From NCBI RefSeq assembly GCF_002277815.1, contig NZ_NKJI01000002.1, positions 186,001 through 250,000 of the forward strand: a DNA stretch of 64,000 nt. The letters run 5' to 3'. Positions 25,910 through 35,608 of the stretch are shown here, piece after piece; position 1 is the first letter of the stretch; every line of letters begins with the position of its first letter. This DNA comes from Pseudomonas sp. ERMR1:02 (lineage in GTDB: Bacteria; Pseudomonadota; Gammaproteobacteria; Pseudomonadales; Pseudomonadaceae). The translations under genes were made by a program, and so were the position numbers. Under the pieces are notes generated by a model, which saw only the letters and a program-made list of their open reading frames with translations, ran no database searches and had not been told where the DNA came from.

Positions 25910-26734
25910 TCAGTTCAAACCAAGTTTGCCACGCAACGTCGACAAATCTTCAGCCAGTGTATTTACCGGCCCAACCAACGCCTTGCGGTCGTTTTCCTTC
26001 ACTTTGTCGTAAGTCTCGAAACCGCCACCCTTGGTTTTGTACTTGGCCAGAACCGTATTCACCGTGGCAAAGTTCTTGTCGACCTTGGCGACAAACGCTG
26101 CGTCCTGTTTCTCGATCTGCGGACGGAACAGGTCGACGATTTTCTTCGCGCCGTCGATGTTGCCCTGGAAGTCATAGAGGTCGGTGTGGCTGTAGCGATC
26201 TTCTTCGCCGGAGATCTTGGTGGCCGCCACTTCCTCCAGCAGCGCAGCGGCGCCGCCGACGACTTTTTCCGGCGGGAAGGTCAGGCCGGCGACGCGGCTT
26301 TGCAGGTCTTTGACGTTTTTGTCCAGACCGTCCGCCAGCTCTCCCAGGCCCTTGGCGCTGTTCTGCGAGAACAGCGAGTATTCGATGCGGTGGAAACCGG
26401 TGAAATCCTCGGCTTTCACGCCTTTTTCGTGGTCATCGACCCTGGAGTCGATGGACGCGTCCAGGTCACTGAACAGCTCGGCAATCGGCTCGATCGACTC
26501 GTAGTAGACACGGGTCGGCGCGTAGAGCTTTTTCGCGGTGGCCAGGTCACCTTTTTTCACTGCGTCGGTGAACTGCCGGGTGTGGCTGGCCAGTTCATCG
26601 AGTTGCTCGGTGACGTAGATCTTGTAGTCGGAAATCGGCTGCACCAACTCCAGCGGCGCCGTCGCCGCGAAAGCTGAAAACGGGCTATTGAGCAAACCTA
26701 GGGTCAGCATTAACGCCAGTGGCGACTTTTTCAT
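25910..26734 (-). CDS. efeM: EfeM-type periplasmic imelysin-like protein
   Basis: A 274-residue exported protein (signal peptide MKKSPLALMLTLGLLNSPFS, cleavage near AFA) made only of the imelysin/M75 domain. The metal-site motif is HxxE in GFHRIEYSLF, and GEEDRYSHTDLYDFQGNIDG is the second recognisable stretch. It is the last gene of the efe operon. It lacks the cupredoxin domain of EfeO, so it is the short form known as EfeM. Having both EfeO and EfeM in one operon suggests a second iron-binding partner for the permease. Confidence 0.85.
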   Translation of the reverse strand: MKKSPLALMLTLGLLNSPFSAFAATAPLELVQPISDYKIYVTEQLDELASHTRQFTDAVKKGDLATAKKLYAPTRVYYESIEPIAELFSDLDASIDSRVDDHEKGVKAEDFTGFHRIEYSLFSQNSAKGLGELADGLDKNVKDLQSRVAGLTFPPEKVVGGAAALLEEVAATKISGEEDRYSHTDLYDFQGNIDGAKKIVDLFRPQIEKQDAAFVAKVDKNFATVNTVLAKYKTKGGGFETYDKVKENDRKALVGPVNTLAEDLSTLRGKLGLN

Positions 26735-26766
26735 TGGATAGCTCCTGAGATAGCCCCGCAGAAGGG

Positions 26767-28065
26767 TCAGGTTGTGGTTTTAGGTTGGGTAGCGTTCAGC
26801 AGCGAACGACCGATGAAATCCTGGTCACCGGTCACACCGGGCAAGGTGAAGAAGTACCCACCGCCAACCGGCTTGAGGTATTCCTCCAGCGGTTCGCCGT
26901 TGAGCCTGGTTTGCACGGTGATGAAGCCTTTCTGCAGATCGGCCTGGTAACAGATGAAGAGCAGGCCCATGTCCAGCTGACCGTTCTTGTTCACGCCGTT
27001 GGAGTAGTTGAACGGCCGACGCAGGATCAGGTTGGCCTGGGTCGCGGCAGTGCGCGGGTTGGCCAGGCGGATGTGCGCGTCGAGCTTGGTCAACTTGCCT
27101 TCGGGGTCTTTGTTGTAGTCCGGGACTTCGGTTTCATGGGCGCCGCCCATGGGCGCGCCGCTGCTTTTGACCCGGCCGAGAATGCCTTCCTGTTCCTGCA
27201 GCGGCGTGCGGTCCCAGCGCTCGACGAAGTTGCGGATGATCCGCACCGCCTGATAGCTGCCGTTGGCCGTCCAGGCCGGTTCGTCGTTGCCAGGCTGGAC
27301 CCAGACGACGCGGTCCATGGCTGTGCCATCGTTGGAATCGGGGTTGGCCGAACCGTCGCGAAAGCCCAGGAAATTACGCGCGCTCTGCGCAGGTTTGCCG
27401 GGTTTCGCTGGAGCCTGGGGCGGCACGCTGCCTTCCTGTTTCCAGCGCACCAGTAGCAAATCCGGTAGGTTTTTCACGATGTCGCGCAGGGCGTGGATGT
27501 TGGTGTCAGCGGTGTTGGCACAGAACTGCAGGCTCAGGTCGCCGTGGCAGCAATCGGCTTCCAGCGCATCGTTGGGGAAGCCGACCATACGGATCAGGCG
27601 CTTGGGTTTGGCACTGGCCAGACCGAAGCGCTCGTCGAACAGCGATTCGCCCACCGACACGGTGATGGTCAGGTTATCCGGCGTGACCACCGGGCCGAGA
27701 ATCCCCGAATCCACCGGTGGCAGTTTCGGATCGATTTGAGCGACCGGGCCGCCCTTCATCAGGAACGCGATACGCTCGTTGAGGGTGCGCAACAGTCGCT
27801 CCAGGTCTTCGCGATCGCTGGCCAAAACATCAAACGACACCAGCATGCCCGACGCCGGGCGCGGAGTGACGATGCCGCTCTGGTGCTTGCCGTGGAACTC
27901 GTGGCGGTCGTAGGTTTGGTCGCTGCTGGGTGCTTCGGTCACCTGCGCGGGGCTGGCGGCCATGGCCGGGCAGCTCAGCGCCGAACCGGCAAGGGCGACA
28001 CCGGCGGCGCCCATGCCCATCAATACACGGCGTCGCTGGAGGTTCAATTGCTCTGAATCGTTCAT
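26767..28065 (-). CDS. efeB: Tat-exported DyP-type haem peroxidase
   Basis: A 432-residue dye-decolorising peroxidase. Its Tat signal ([20 protein letters not shown]) sends the folded haem protein to the periplasm. The catalytic Asp is D237 in GFRDGSANP, and the haem-ligand His is probably H331 in HIRLANPR. In the EfeUOB system it oxidises Fe2+ or acts on haem at the membrane. It lies between efeO (18 bases upstream) and efeM (32 bases downstream). Confidence 0.92.
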   Translation of the reverse strand: MNDSEQLNLQRRRVLMGMGAAGVALAGSALSCPAMAASPAQVTEAPSSDQTYDRHEFHGKHQSGIVTPRPASGMLVSFDVLASDREDLERLLRTLNERIAFLMKGGPVAQIDPKLPPVDSGILGPVVTPDNLTITVSVGESLFDERFGLASAKPKRLIRMVGFPNDALEADCCHGDLSLQFCANTADTNIHALRDIVKNLPDLLLVRWKQEGSVPPQAPAKPGKPAQSARNFLGFRDGSANPDSNDGTAMDRVVWVQPGNDEPAWTANGSYQAVRIIRNFVERWDRTPLQEQEGILGRVKSSGAPMGGAHETEVPDYNKDPEGKLTKLDAHIRLANPRTAATQANLILRRPFNYSNGVNKNGQLDMGLLFICYQADLQKGFITVQTRLNGEPLEEYLKPVGGGYFFTLPGVTGDQDFIGRSLLNATQPKTTT

Positions 28066-28083
28066 CTGAAAGTCGTCTTCTGC

Positions 28084-29283
28084 TTAGAGGCCGCAAAGGC
28101 CAAGGGCGGGATCGATACCATCGAGTGCAGCGGCCAATGCCTTGGCCTTGTCGGCAATCTGCTTGCGCTGTTCGGCGCTGACGCTGTCGTAGCTGGCATA
28201 AGCGTCGTTGACTTTGAAGCCATTGAGTTGTGCATCGAGTGCAGCGAGTGCGCTGTCGATCTTCGGCAGCAGGTCGGCGGCGGATTTGCTCAGCAACGGG
28301 CGCAGCAGCTCGACGACTTTGCGCGCGGCATCGAGGTTTGCGGCGAAGCCATTCAGGTCGCTGTGGCTGTAGCGTTCCTCTTCACCGCTGCTGGCGTGTA
28401 CGTCGCCGATGCTGTTGAGGTTGCGCACCACGATGCTGACCAGTTGCTCCGGCAGCAGCGACTGGGCCAACAGCTGTTGCTTGAGGGTGGTGACATCCGT
28501 GAGCAGGCGCTGGGTGAGCGGTGCCAGACCGTCGAGGTCGCGTTGCTGGAACAGCGCATATTCGAGGCGATGGAAGCCGACGAAGGCTGGGTCCTGTTCG
28601 CGTTTCTCGAAGTAATCGGCGCGAGCGTTGATGCTGTTGTCCAGTTCGCCCAGGCGCTGGGCGGCGGGCGCAAGCCGTTGATAAGCTGCACGGGCCGGCA
28701 GGTACAAGGCTTGGGCCTGGCTCAGGTCACCGGCTTCGATCGATTGTTCAAGCGCCGTAACGGCCTTGATCAGCGCGGTGCTCTGGCTGCTCAGGTACAC
28801 ACGAAATTCCGACAATGGCCCCACAAACGCCACCATCGAAGGTCTGGCCTTGGCCGCCGCGTCGGACGCCGCCGTTGGCGTGACGTGCAAGGTGCCGCGC
28901 GGGTTGCTCAGCAAGCCGCAGGTGATCGCGTAATCGCCGGGTAACAGATTGGCATTGATCACCTGGCTCAGGCCGGGGGCAATGTTTTCCCGTTCTTCAA
29001 TCACCAGCACGCCGTCGAGGATTTCCCATTCAACGGCACGGTCCGAGCGGTTGACGATGCGGAAGCTGGCGCGACCGGCCGGAACGGTCAGGGCATTGGG
29101 CTCGCAACTGTGCGAGTGAATGGTCACCAGCACTTCGTCATGGTTGGCCTGGCGCTTGGCCGCGGCCATTTTCGAGGCGTAGTAGAACAGGCCGCCGGCG
29201 GCGATCATCACGATCACCGAACCGGCCACCGCCCAGCGCAAGGCACGGGGAGGGGAAGCCTGGGTTGGTGCTTGGTTTGGCAT
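28084..29283 (-). CDS. efeO: EfeO: cupredoxin plus imelysin iron-binding protein
   Basis: A 399-residue periplasmic protein with an N-terminal membrane helix (about 15-36, WAVAGSVIVMIAAGGLFYY). A cupredoxin domain follows at about 45-140 (HSHSCEPNALTVPAGRASF to ITCGLLSNPRG), then an M75 imelysin domain with HxxE in GFHRLEYALF and GEEERYSHSDLNGF. It passes iron to the EfeU permease. The start at 29283 begins the protein just before the helix; the longer frame reads back into a REP. Confidence 0.9.
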   Translation of the reverse strand: MPNQAPTQASPPRALRWAVAGSVIVMIAAGGLFYYASKMAAAKRQANHDEVLVTIHSHSCEPNALTVPAGRASFRIVNRSDRAVEWEILDGVLVIEERENIAPGLSQVINANLLPGDYAITCGLLSNPRGTLHVTPTAASDAAAKARPSMVAFVGPLSEFRVYLSSQSTALIKAVTALEQSIEAGDLSQAQALYLPARAAYQRLAPAAQRLGELDNSINARADYFEKREQDPAFVGFHRLEYALFQQRDLDGLAPLTQRLLTDVTTLKQQLLAQSLLPEQLVSIVVRNLNSIGDVHASSGEEERYSHSDLNGFAANLDAARKVVELLRPLLSKSAADLLPKIDSALAALDAQLNGFKVNDAYASYDSVSAEQRKQIADKAKALAAALDGIDPALGLCGL

Positions 29284-29327
29284 GGTTGCCCTTACTGATT
29301 GGAAACTGGAATGGTCTGACCCTGGGT

Positions 29328-29434
29328 CCTGTAGGAGCGAGCCTGCTCGCGAAAAACCCAAGGGCGCCGCGGGGCATCTGGTTTTACGCGTTATCGTTCA
29401 CGACCATCGCGAGCAGGCTCGCTCCTACAGGGGT
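29328..29434. repeat. Long REP pair overlapping the end of efeU
   Basis: REP arms at both ends enclose about 50 bases, with the efeU stop codon inside the spacer. Arms and spacer are nearly identical to the element at 41457-41556, so the whole unit of roughly 105 bp has been copied, not just the arms. Confidence 0.9.
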
Positions 29435-30247
29435 TGGCGTTAGGCATAGAGGCCGGGAGGAAAAACATGAACAGCGCCATCAGCAGATAAAGCAGATAAG
29501 CGCCGAGGGTGCTGGCGGTTGGTGCGTCCTGATAACCGAACATCCCGGCCAGCACCGAGCCCAGCGGGCCGTCCATCGGCAACGCCGCGCTGATGTCGAA
29601 GAGCACGGTTTGCAGGTGATTCCACACGCCGGCTTCATGCAGCGCCTGTACGGAATTGGCGAGGATCCCGGCGGCCACCACCAGAATGAAAAGACCGGTC
29701 CAGCGGAAGAACGCGCCAAGGTTCAGGCGCATGCTGCCGCTGTAGATAAGGAAGCCGACGACGATTGCCAGGATCAGGCCGAGCAGCGCGCCGATCGGAG
29801 CCGCCGGGCCTTCGCTTTGCTGGAACACGGCGAGCAGGAAAACACCGTTTCCAGGCCTTCCCGGGCCACGGCGAAAAACACCATGGCGATCAGCGCCGTC
29901 ACCTGATGTTTGGAACCCGTCAGCGCCTGATCGAGCGAGACGTGCAACGCATGCTTGATCGAACGTGCCACCTTGCGCATCCAGAACACCATGGAGCTCA
30001 AGATGCCGACGGCCACCAGCCCGACCACACCTTCAAACAGTTCCTGTTGTTTCTGCGGAAACTCGGCGCTGACCAGTTCCAGTCCACCACCCACCAGCAG
30101 GGCGAGCGCGGCGGCGAGGAATACGCCGATCCACACGGCGGGCATCCACTGACCGCGTCCGGTCTGTTTGAGGTAGCTGGCGATGATGCCAACGATCAAC
30201 GCGGCCTCGATGCCTTCGCGCAGCATGATCAGAAAAGGAACGAGCAT
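29391..30247 (-). pseudogene. efeU: Ferrous iron permease EfeU, frameshifted
   Basis: FTR1-family permease with both iron-passage motifs: REGIEA near residue 10 and REGLET near 133. The reading frame breaks at a run of four T (29839-29842 on the plus strand). Adding one T restores VFFLLAVFQQSEG and an intact seven-helix protein of 285 residues. As written, the N-terminal part (157 residues) ends in a nonsense tail and the C-terminal 140 residues are in another frame. The final residues (NPCRSEPARDGRER) come from a REP. Either a sequencing error or an inactivating mutation. Confidence 0.85.
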
Positions 30248-30290
30248 TCAGCACCGTGATGGCAATAGGTAGGGGGCTAATTTGTAACAT

Positions 30291-30303
30291 AATGACACTC
30301 ATT
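30291..30303. promoter_or_regulatory. Candidate Fur box before efeU
   Basis: AATGACACTCATT is a 13-bp near-dyad that matches 10 of 13 central positions of the Fur consensus (AATGATAATCATT). It lies 44 bases before the efeU start. Fur control of efe operons is established in enteric bacteria. Confidence 0.55.
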
Positions 30304-30377
30304 CCCAAATGGCATTGATTGACATTTACCTGAACATAAGCTGAACAACCCTGAAGATCCCGGTCGGCACCTATCCA

Positions 30378-30468
30378 CTGTAGGAGCTGGCTTGCCAGCG
30401 AAGGCGGCGCTTCAGTCGATATATACGTCGCCTGACACACCGCCTTCGCTGGCAAGCCAGCTCCTACA
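30378..30468. repeat. REP pair between efeU and the AraC gene
   Basis: Inverted arms (variant GTAGGAGCTGGCTTGCC) between divergent genes; the right arm ends 76 bases before the AraC start. Confidence 0.9.
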
Positions 30469-30543
30469 TTAGGGATCTGCGTTGGGACGATGGCTGCGCT
30501 AATATGCCCACCACTCAAACAACAACACGGCTCACCTCGCTCA

Positions 30544-31560
30544 ATGTCGGAAAAAGACACCATTTCCATTCAACTGATGCGTGAAGCGCTGTTGCAGAGT
30601 TGCGCGCCGGGCGTCGCCACCATCGAGGTGTTGAACAAAGTCGGCATTGATCCGGACCTCCTGCACGACAGCGCTGCCCGGGTGCCGGCCACCGCCTATG
30701 CGCGGCTGTGGCGGCTATTGGCGCGGCGTGGGGACGACGAGTTTTTTGGCATGGACCCGCGCAAGCTCAAATCCGGCAGCCTGGAATTTCTCTGCCGTTG
30801 CGCCATGGTCCAGCCGAGCCTGGCGGCGGGGCTCAGCAGTGGCCTGGTTTTTTTGTCGTTGATGCTCGAGCGGATGCCCGCCGAACTGGTGCGCCAGCAA
30901 AGTCTGGCGGAAATCGTCCTGCTGGAGGAAGACCACGAGCCGCGCCGCGCTTTTACTTATTTCACCTACTGGATGATCGTGCATGGCGTGGCGTGTTGGC
31001 TGGCTGGGCGGCGTATTCCGATTCTGGCCATCGAGTTGCGTTGCCCGCAGCCGGATTTCTGTGATGACTATCAGGTGATGTTTTCCGAGAACCTGCGTTT
31101 CGACCGGCCACGCACGCGGATGATTTTCTCCGCCGATTGCCTGGATTTGCCGATCAAGCGCACGGCGGAGGAGCTTAAGCGTTTCCTGGCCCATGCGCCG
31201 GCGAACATTCTGGTGAAATATCGCGATCCGCAGAGCCTGGCCAGCCGGATCAAGCACGATCTGCGACTGCTGCCCGCCGAACAGTGGCCGGAAACCGAAG
31301 GGTTGGCGCAACGCCTGTGCATGTCAGCCTCCACCCTGCGCCGGCGTCTGGCCGAAGAAGGGCAGACTTACCAGGGGATCAAGGACAGCGTGCGCAAGGA
31401 GTTGGCCATTGTCTGGCTGGCCGAACCCGCCATCAGTTTCGTGGAAATCGCCACCCGGCTGGGGTTTGCCGATGCGAGTTCGTTCTACAAGGCGTTTCGC
31501 AAGTGGTCGGGGTCTAATCCTGGGCATTACCGCAGTTTGATCCTCAACGAAACCACCTGA
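30544..31560 (+). CDS. AraC-family regulator (arabinose-binding-like N-domain)
   Basis: A 338-residue regulator with the large N-terminal domain (about 1-190) found in OruR/ArgR-type AraC proteins. The C-terminal DNA-binding domain holds LAQRLCMSASTLRRRLAEEG and FVEIATRLGFADASSFYKAF. It is immediately upstream of, and parallel to, the acyl-CoA operon, 249 bases ahead with a REP pair between, so it is the likely activator of that operon. The start at 30544 (MSEKDTISIQ) is preferred to the upstream ATG at 30490, which gives a leader without family similarity. Confidence 0.82.
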   Translation: MSEKDTISIQLMREALLQSCAPGVATIEVLNKVGIDPDLLHDSAARVPATAYARLWRLLARRGDDEFFGMDPRKLKSGSLEFLCRCAMVQPSLAAGLSSGLVFLSLMLERMPAELVRQQSLAEIVLLEEDHEPRRAFTYFTYWMIVHGVACWLAGRRIPILAIELRCPQPDFCDDYQVMFSENLRFDRPRTRMIFSADCLDLPIKRTAEELKRFLAHAPANILVKYRDPQSLASRIKHDLRLLPAEQWPETEGLAQRLCMSASTLRRRLAEEGQTYQGIKDSVRKELAIVWLAEPAISFVEIATRLGFADASSFYKAFRKWSGSNPGHYRSLILNETT

Positions 31561-31586
31561 TCCGGAATTTTTATTGCCGCGGCCGG

Positions 31587-31657
31587 CCTCTTCGCTGGCA
31601 AGCCAGCTCCTACAATTGAAATGCGTTCCTCTGTAGGAGCTGGCTTGCCAGCGATGG
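31587..31657. repeat. REP pair before the acyl-CoA operon
   Basis: Arms 31587-31614 and 31631-31657, lying between the AraC stop and the acyl-CoA synthetase promoter. Confidence 0.9.
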
Positions 31658-31809
31658 CGTCCGTCCGGGCACCGCATCTTCAAACCTTGGCCAAACCAGT
31701 CAAGCAGCTTGATAACTTTGACCATTGCCACGCACCTCGCGCGGAGCGAGTATTTCCCTGTTATTTACGGTTCCCCCAACCTAATAAAAAACACAGAGGG
31801 ATTCTGGCA

Positions 31810-33474
31810 ATGCGCGATTACTTGTCTGCTGTTTCACAGTTCAATTATCAGCACACCATCGATGCCGCACTCGCAGGTGATCTGAGCGCCCTCAATGCCT
31901 GTATCGAGTGTTGCGACCGGCATGCGTTGCCGGGCCGGATCGCGCTGTTCTGGGAAGGCCGCGATGGCTCCAGCGCGACGTACACCTTCAGCGACCTGCA
32001 GGACAAGGCTGCGCGGTTTGCCAATTTCCTTCTGAGTCAGGGCGTCAAAAAAGGCGACAAGGTCGCAGGTCTGCTGCCCCGTAACATCGAATTACTCATC
32101 ACCGTGTTCGCCACCTGGCGCATCGGCGCGGTTTACCAGCCGCTGTTCACCGCCTTCGGCCCGAAAGCCATCGAGCATCGTCTCAACTCCTCGGGCGCCA
32201 AAGTGGTGGTCACCGACGCGGTCAATCGGTCGAAACTCGCCGAAGTCGCCGATTGCCCGACCATCGTCACCGTCGCCGGCCCCAAGGGGCAGGGCATCGT
32301 GCGGGGCGATTACAGTTTCTGGGCCGAACTGGCCAACTATTCCTCCAAGTGTGAACCGGTGCTGCTGACTGGCGAAGACCCGTTCCTGCTGATGTTCACC
32401 TCGGGCACTACCGGCCCTTCGAAAGCACTGTCTGTGCCGCTCAAGGCCATCGTCGCCTTCCAGAGCTATACCCGTGACGCCGTGGACCTGCGCCCGGAAG
32501 ACGCGTTCTGGAACGTCGCCGATCCGGGCTGGGCCTACGGCATCTATTTCGGCGTGACCGGCCCGATGTCGATGGGGCACCCGATCACCTTCTACGATGG
32601 CCCGTTCACCCTCGAAAGTACCTGCCGGGTCATCAACAAGTACAGGATCACCAACCTCACCGGCTCGCCGACCGCTTATCGTCTGTTGATTGCCGGCGGC
32701 GACGAATTCGCCAAATCGATCAAAGGCAAGTTGCGCATCGTCAGCAGCGCCGGCGAGCCGCTGAACCCGGAAGTGATCCGCTGGTTCGCCGACAACCTTG
32801 GCGTAGTGATTCACGACCATTACGGTCAGACCGAACTGGGCATGGTGCTGTGCAATCACCACGGTCTGGAGCACTCGATTCACATGGGCGCCGCCGGTTT
32901 TGCCTCGCCCGGCCACCGCATCGTGGTGCTGGACGATGAATACAAGGAACTGGGCATCGGCCAGCCAGGCATTCTCGCCATCGACCGTACTCAGTCGCCG
33001 ATGTGCTGGTTCGCCGGTTACGAAGGTGCACCGACCAAGGCCTTCGTCGGCAACTATTATTTGAGCGGCGATACCGTCGAGTGGAACCCGGACGGTAGCA
33101 TCAGCTTCGTCGGCCGCAGCGACGATGTGATTACCACTTCCGGCTACCGCGTCGGCCCGTTCGACGTAGAAAGCGCGTTGATCGAACACCCGGCGGTGGT
33201 GGAAGCTGCGGTGGTCGGCAAGCCCGATCCGGAGCGCACCGAGCTGGTCAAGGCGTTCGTGGTGCTCAGCGCGCAGTACCGTGCGGCGCCGGAACTGGCC
33301 GAAGAACTGCGCCAGCACGTGCGCAAGCGTCTGGCCGCGCACTCATACCCTCGCGAAATCGAATTTGTCAGCGAGTTGCCGAAAACCCCAAGCGGCAAAT
33401 TGCAGCGCTTTATCTTGCGCAACCAGGAAATCGCCAAGGCTCAAGAGGCCGCCGCGAAGAACGTTTCAGCTTGA
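31810..33474 (+). CDS. Acyl-CoA synthetase (AMP-binding)
   Basis: ANL-superfamily ligase of 554 residues that activates a carboxylic acid to its CoA ester through an acyl-AMP. The P-loop motif [14 protein letters not shown] is near 196, YGQTE near 337, the hinge region [20 protein letters not shown] near 437, and the catalytic Lys in [11 protein letters not shown] near 527. It is the first gene of an operon with an SDR, thiolase, acyl-CoA dehydrogenase and enoyl-CoA hydratase, the order seen in P. putida for short branched acyl-CoA (isoleucine-type) breakdown. Likely substrates are 2-methylbutyrate or similar short acids. Ribosome site AGAGGGA precedes the ATG. Confidence 0.87.
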   Translation: MRDYLSAVSQFNYQHTIDAALAGDLSALNACIECCDRHALPGRIALFWEGRDGSSATYTFSDLQDKAARFANFLLSQGVKKGDKVAGLLPRNIELLITVFATWRIGAVYQPLFTAFGPKAIEHRLNSSGAKVVVTDAVNRSKLAEVADCPTIVTVAGPKGQGIVRGDYSFWAELANYSSKCEPVLLTGEDPFLLMFTSGTTGPSKALSVPLKAIVAFQSYTRDAVDLRPEDAFWNVADPGWAYGIYFGVTGPMSMGHPITFYDGPFTLESTCRVINKYRITNLTGSPTAYRLLIAGGDEFAKSIKGKLRIVSSAGEPLNPEVIRWFADNLGVVIHDHYGQTELGMVLCNHHGLEHSIHMGAAGFASPGHRIVVLDDEYKELGIGQPGILAIDRTQSPMCWFAGYEGAPTKAFVGNYYLSGDTVEWNPDGSISFVGRSDDVITTSGYRVGPFDVESALIEHPAVVEAAVVGKPDPERTELVKAFVVLSAQYRAAPELAEELRQHVRKRLAAHSYPREIEFVSELPKTPSGKLQRFILRNQEIAKAQEAAAKNVSA

Positions 33475-33487
33475 ATCCAAGGAAACA

Positions 33488-34252
33488 ATGATGCAGATCG
33501 AAAACAAGGTATTTCTCGTCACCGGCGGCGCTTCCGGCCTGGGTGCGGCCACCGCTGAAATGCTGGTCGCGGCCGGCGCCAAAGTGATGCTGGTGGACAT
33601 GAACGCCGAGGCCGTTGCGGAGCAGGCCCAGCGTCTGGGCGCGCAAAGCGTGGTCGCGGACATCAGTGACGAAGCGGCGGCCGAAGCGGCGGTGCAGGCA
33701 ACGGTCAAGGCCTTTGGCGGCCTCAATGGCCTGGTCAACTGCGCCGGCATCGTGCGCGGCGAGAAGATCCTCGGCAAGAATGGTCCGCACGCGTTGTCGA
33801 GCTTCAGCCAGGTGATCAACGTCAACCTGATCGGTAGCTTCAACATGCTGCGTCTGGCTTCGGCGGCGATTGCCGAGACCGAAGCGGACGCCGATGGTGA
33901 GCGTGGCGTGATCATCAATACCGCATCGGCCGCGGCCTATGACGGCCAGATCGGCCAGGCAGCCTACGCGGCCTCCAAGGGCGCCATCGTCAGCCTGACC
34001 TTGCCCGCTGCCCGTGAGCTGGCGCGCTTTGGCATCCGCGTGATGACCATCGCCCCGGGCATTTTCGAAACGCCGATGATGGCTGGCATGACCCAGGAAG
34101 TCCGCGACTCCCTGGCAGCCGGCGTGCCATTCCCGCCGCGCCTCGGCAAACCTGCCGAGTACGCGACGCTGGTCCGGCATATTATTGAAAACAGCATGCT
34201 CAATGGCGAGGTGATCCGTCTCGACGGTGCCTTGCGCATGGCCGCCAAGTAA
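33488..34252 (+). CDS. 3-hydroxy-2-methylbutyryl-CoA dehydrogenase-like SDR
   Basis: Short-chain dehydrogenase of 254 residues closely like the HSD10/type II 3-hydroxyacyl-CoA dehydrogenase group. The NAD motif is TGGASGLG near 12, NCAGI near 87, the catalytic Ser in [10 protein letters not shown], and the YxxxK pair in [10 protein letters not shown]. In this operon it would oxidise 2-methyl-3-hydroxybutyryl-CoA to the 3-keto thioester, the third step of isoleucine degradation. Two adjacent ATG codons (33488, 33491) follow AAGGA. Confidence 0.87.
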   Translation: MMQIENKVFLVTGGASGLGAATAEMLVAAGAKVMLVDMNAEAVAEQAQRLGAQSVVADISDEAAAEAAVQATVKAFGGLNGLVNCAGIVRGEKILGKNGPHALSSFSQVINVNLIGSFNMLRLASAAIAETEADADGERGVIINTASAAAYDGQIGQAAYAASKGAIVSLTLPAARELARFGIRVMTIAPGIFETPMMAGMTQEVRDSLAAGVPFPPRLGKPAEYATLVRHIIENSMLNGEVIRLDGALRMAAK

Positions 34253-34264
34253 GGAGTATTTGTC

Positions 34265-35458
34265 ATGACTATTGCCAACGATCCAATCGTTATCGTCAGC
34301 GCCGTCCGCACCCCGATGGGCGGCTTCCAGGGCGAACTGAAAAGCCTGACTGCACCGCAACTCGGTGCCGCCGCAATCAAGGCCGCGGTCGAACGCGCCG
34401 GCGTTGCTGCGGACTCGGTTGAAGAGGTGTTGTTCGGTTGCGTGCTGCCCGCCGGTCTCGGCCAGGCCCCGGCACGCCAGGCTGCACTGGGTGCCGGGCT
34501 GGATAAGTCGACCCGTTGCACCACCCTCAACAAGATGTGCGGTTCGGGCATGGAAGCAGCGATCCTGGCCCACGACATGCTGCTCGCCGGCAGTGCCGAC
34601 GTGGTGGTAGCCGGTGGCATGGAAAGCATGTCCAACGCACCTTACCTGCTGGACCGCGCCCGCAGCGGCTACCGCATGGGCCATGGTCGGGTACTCGATT
34701 CGATGTTCCTCGACGGCCTCGAAGACGCCTACGACAAAGGCCGCCTGATGGGCACCTTTGCCGAAGACTGCGCGCAAACCAACGATTTCAGCCGTGAAGC
34801 CCAGGATGCGTTTGCCATCGCTTCGACCACCCGCGCCCAGCAGGCGATCAAGGATGGTAGCTTCAAGGATGAGATCGTGCCGTTGACCGTCACCGTCGGC
34901 AAGGAGCAGGTGACCATCAGCAACGATGAACAGCCACCGAAAGCCAGACTGGACAAGATCGCTTCGCTGAAGCCCGCGTTCCGCGACGGCGGCACGGTCA
35001 CTGCGGCTAACTCCAGTTCGATCTCCGACGGTGCGGCGGCATTGGTGCTGATGCGTCGTTCCGAAGCCGACAAGCGCGGTCTCAAACCGCTGGCGGTGAT
35101 TCATGGTCATGCGGCATTCGCCGACACGCCGGGGCTGTTCCCGGTGGCACCAATCGGTGCGATCAAGAAGCTGATGAAGAAAACCGGCTGGTCGCTCAAT
35201 GACGTCGATCTGGTTGAAGTCAACGAAGCCTTCGCCGTGGTCGGTATGGCAGCGATGACCAAACTGGAAATCCCTCACGAGAAACTCAACGTCCACGGCG
35301 GCGCTTGCGCCCTCGGTCACCCAATCGGCGCGTCCGGGGCGCGGATTCTGGTGACCTTGCTCTGGGCCCTGCGCCAGAAAGGCCTGAAGCGCGGCGTTGC
35401 AGCGATCTGCATCGGCGGCGGTGAAGCCACAGCCATGGCTGTGGAATGCCTGTACTAA
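34265..35458 (+). CDS. Acetyl-CoA C-acyltransferase (thiolase)
   Basis: A 397-residue thiolase of the degradative type. The nucleophile is C92 in LNKMCGSGME, H352 is in ALGHPIGASG, and the second Cys is C382 in AICIGGG. In this operon it should split 2-methylacetoacetyl-CoA into acetyl-CoA and propionyl-CoA. It starts 12 bases after the SDR stop with AAGGAG ahead. A REP pair separates it from the acyl-CoA dehydrogenase downstream, which may lower expression of the distal genes. Confidence 0.9.
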   Translation: MTIANDPIVIVSAVRTPMGGFQGELKSLTAPQLGAAAIKAAVERAGVAADSVEEVLFGCVLPAGLGQAPARQAALGAGLDKSTRCTTLNKMCGSGMEAAILAHDMLLAGSADVVVAGGMESMSNAPYLLDRARSGYRMGHGRVLDSMFLDGLEDAYDKGRLMGTFAEDCAQTNDFSREAQDAFAIASTTRAQQAIKDGSFKDEIVPLTVTVGKEQVTISNDEQPPKARLDKIASLKPAFRDGGTVTAANSSSISDGAAALVLMRRSEADKRGLKPLAVIHGHAAFADTPGLFPVAPIGAIKKLMKKTGWSLNDVDLVEVNEAFAVVGMAAMTKLEIPHEKLNVHGGACALGHPIGASGARILVTLLWALRQKGLKRGVAAICIGGGEATAMAVECLY

Positions 35459-35473
35459 GGCAAACGGCATAAC

Positions 35474-35579
35474 CCTTGTAGGAGCGAGCCTGCTCGCGAT
35501 GGACGTTAACGATGACGAGGGCTGTCTGGATGAACGCGGCGTCCTGACGTTTTTCGCGAGCAAGCTCGCTCCTACAGGT
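35474..35579. repeat. REP pair inside the acyl-CoA operon
   Basis: Arms 35474-35502 and 35551-35579 in the 150-base gap between thiolase and acyl-CoA dehydrogenase genes. Its spacer resembles, in reverse orientation, those at 29328 and 41457 (shared GATGG-CGT-AACGAT and GTTTTTCGCGAGCAAGC parts). Confidence 0.88.
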
Positions 35580-35608
35580 TTTGTGCTTCAACCAATTAAG
35601 GACTTGTC

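Noticed and set aside
33410..35563. 717-codon open frame antisense to the SDR and thiolase genes
   Set aside because: Shadow frame; its ends read into REP sequence.
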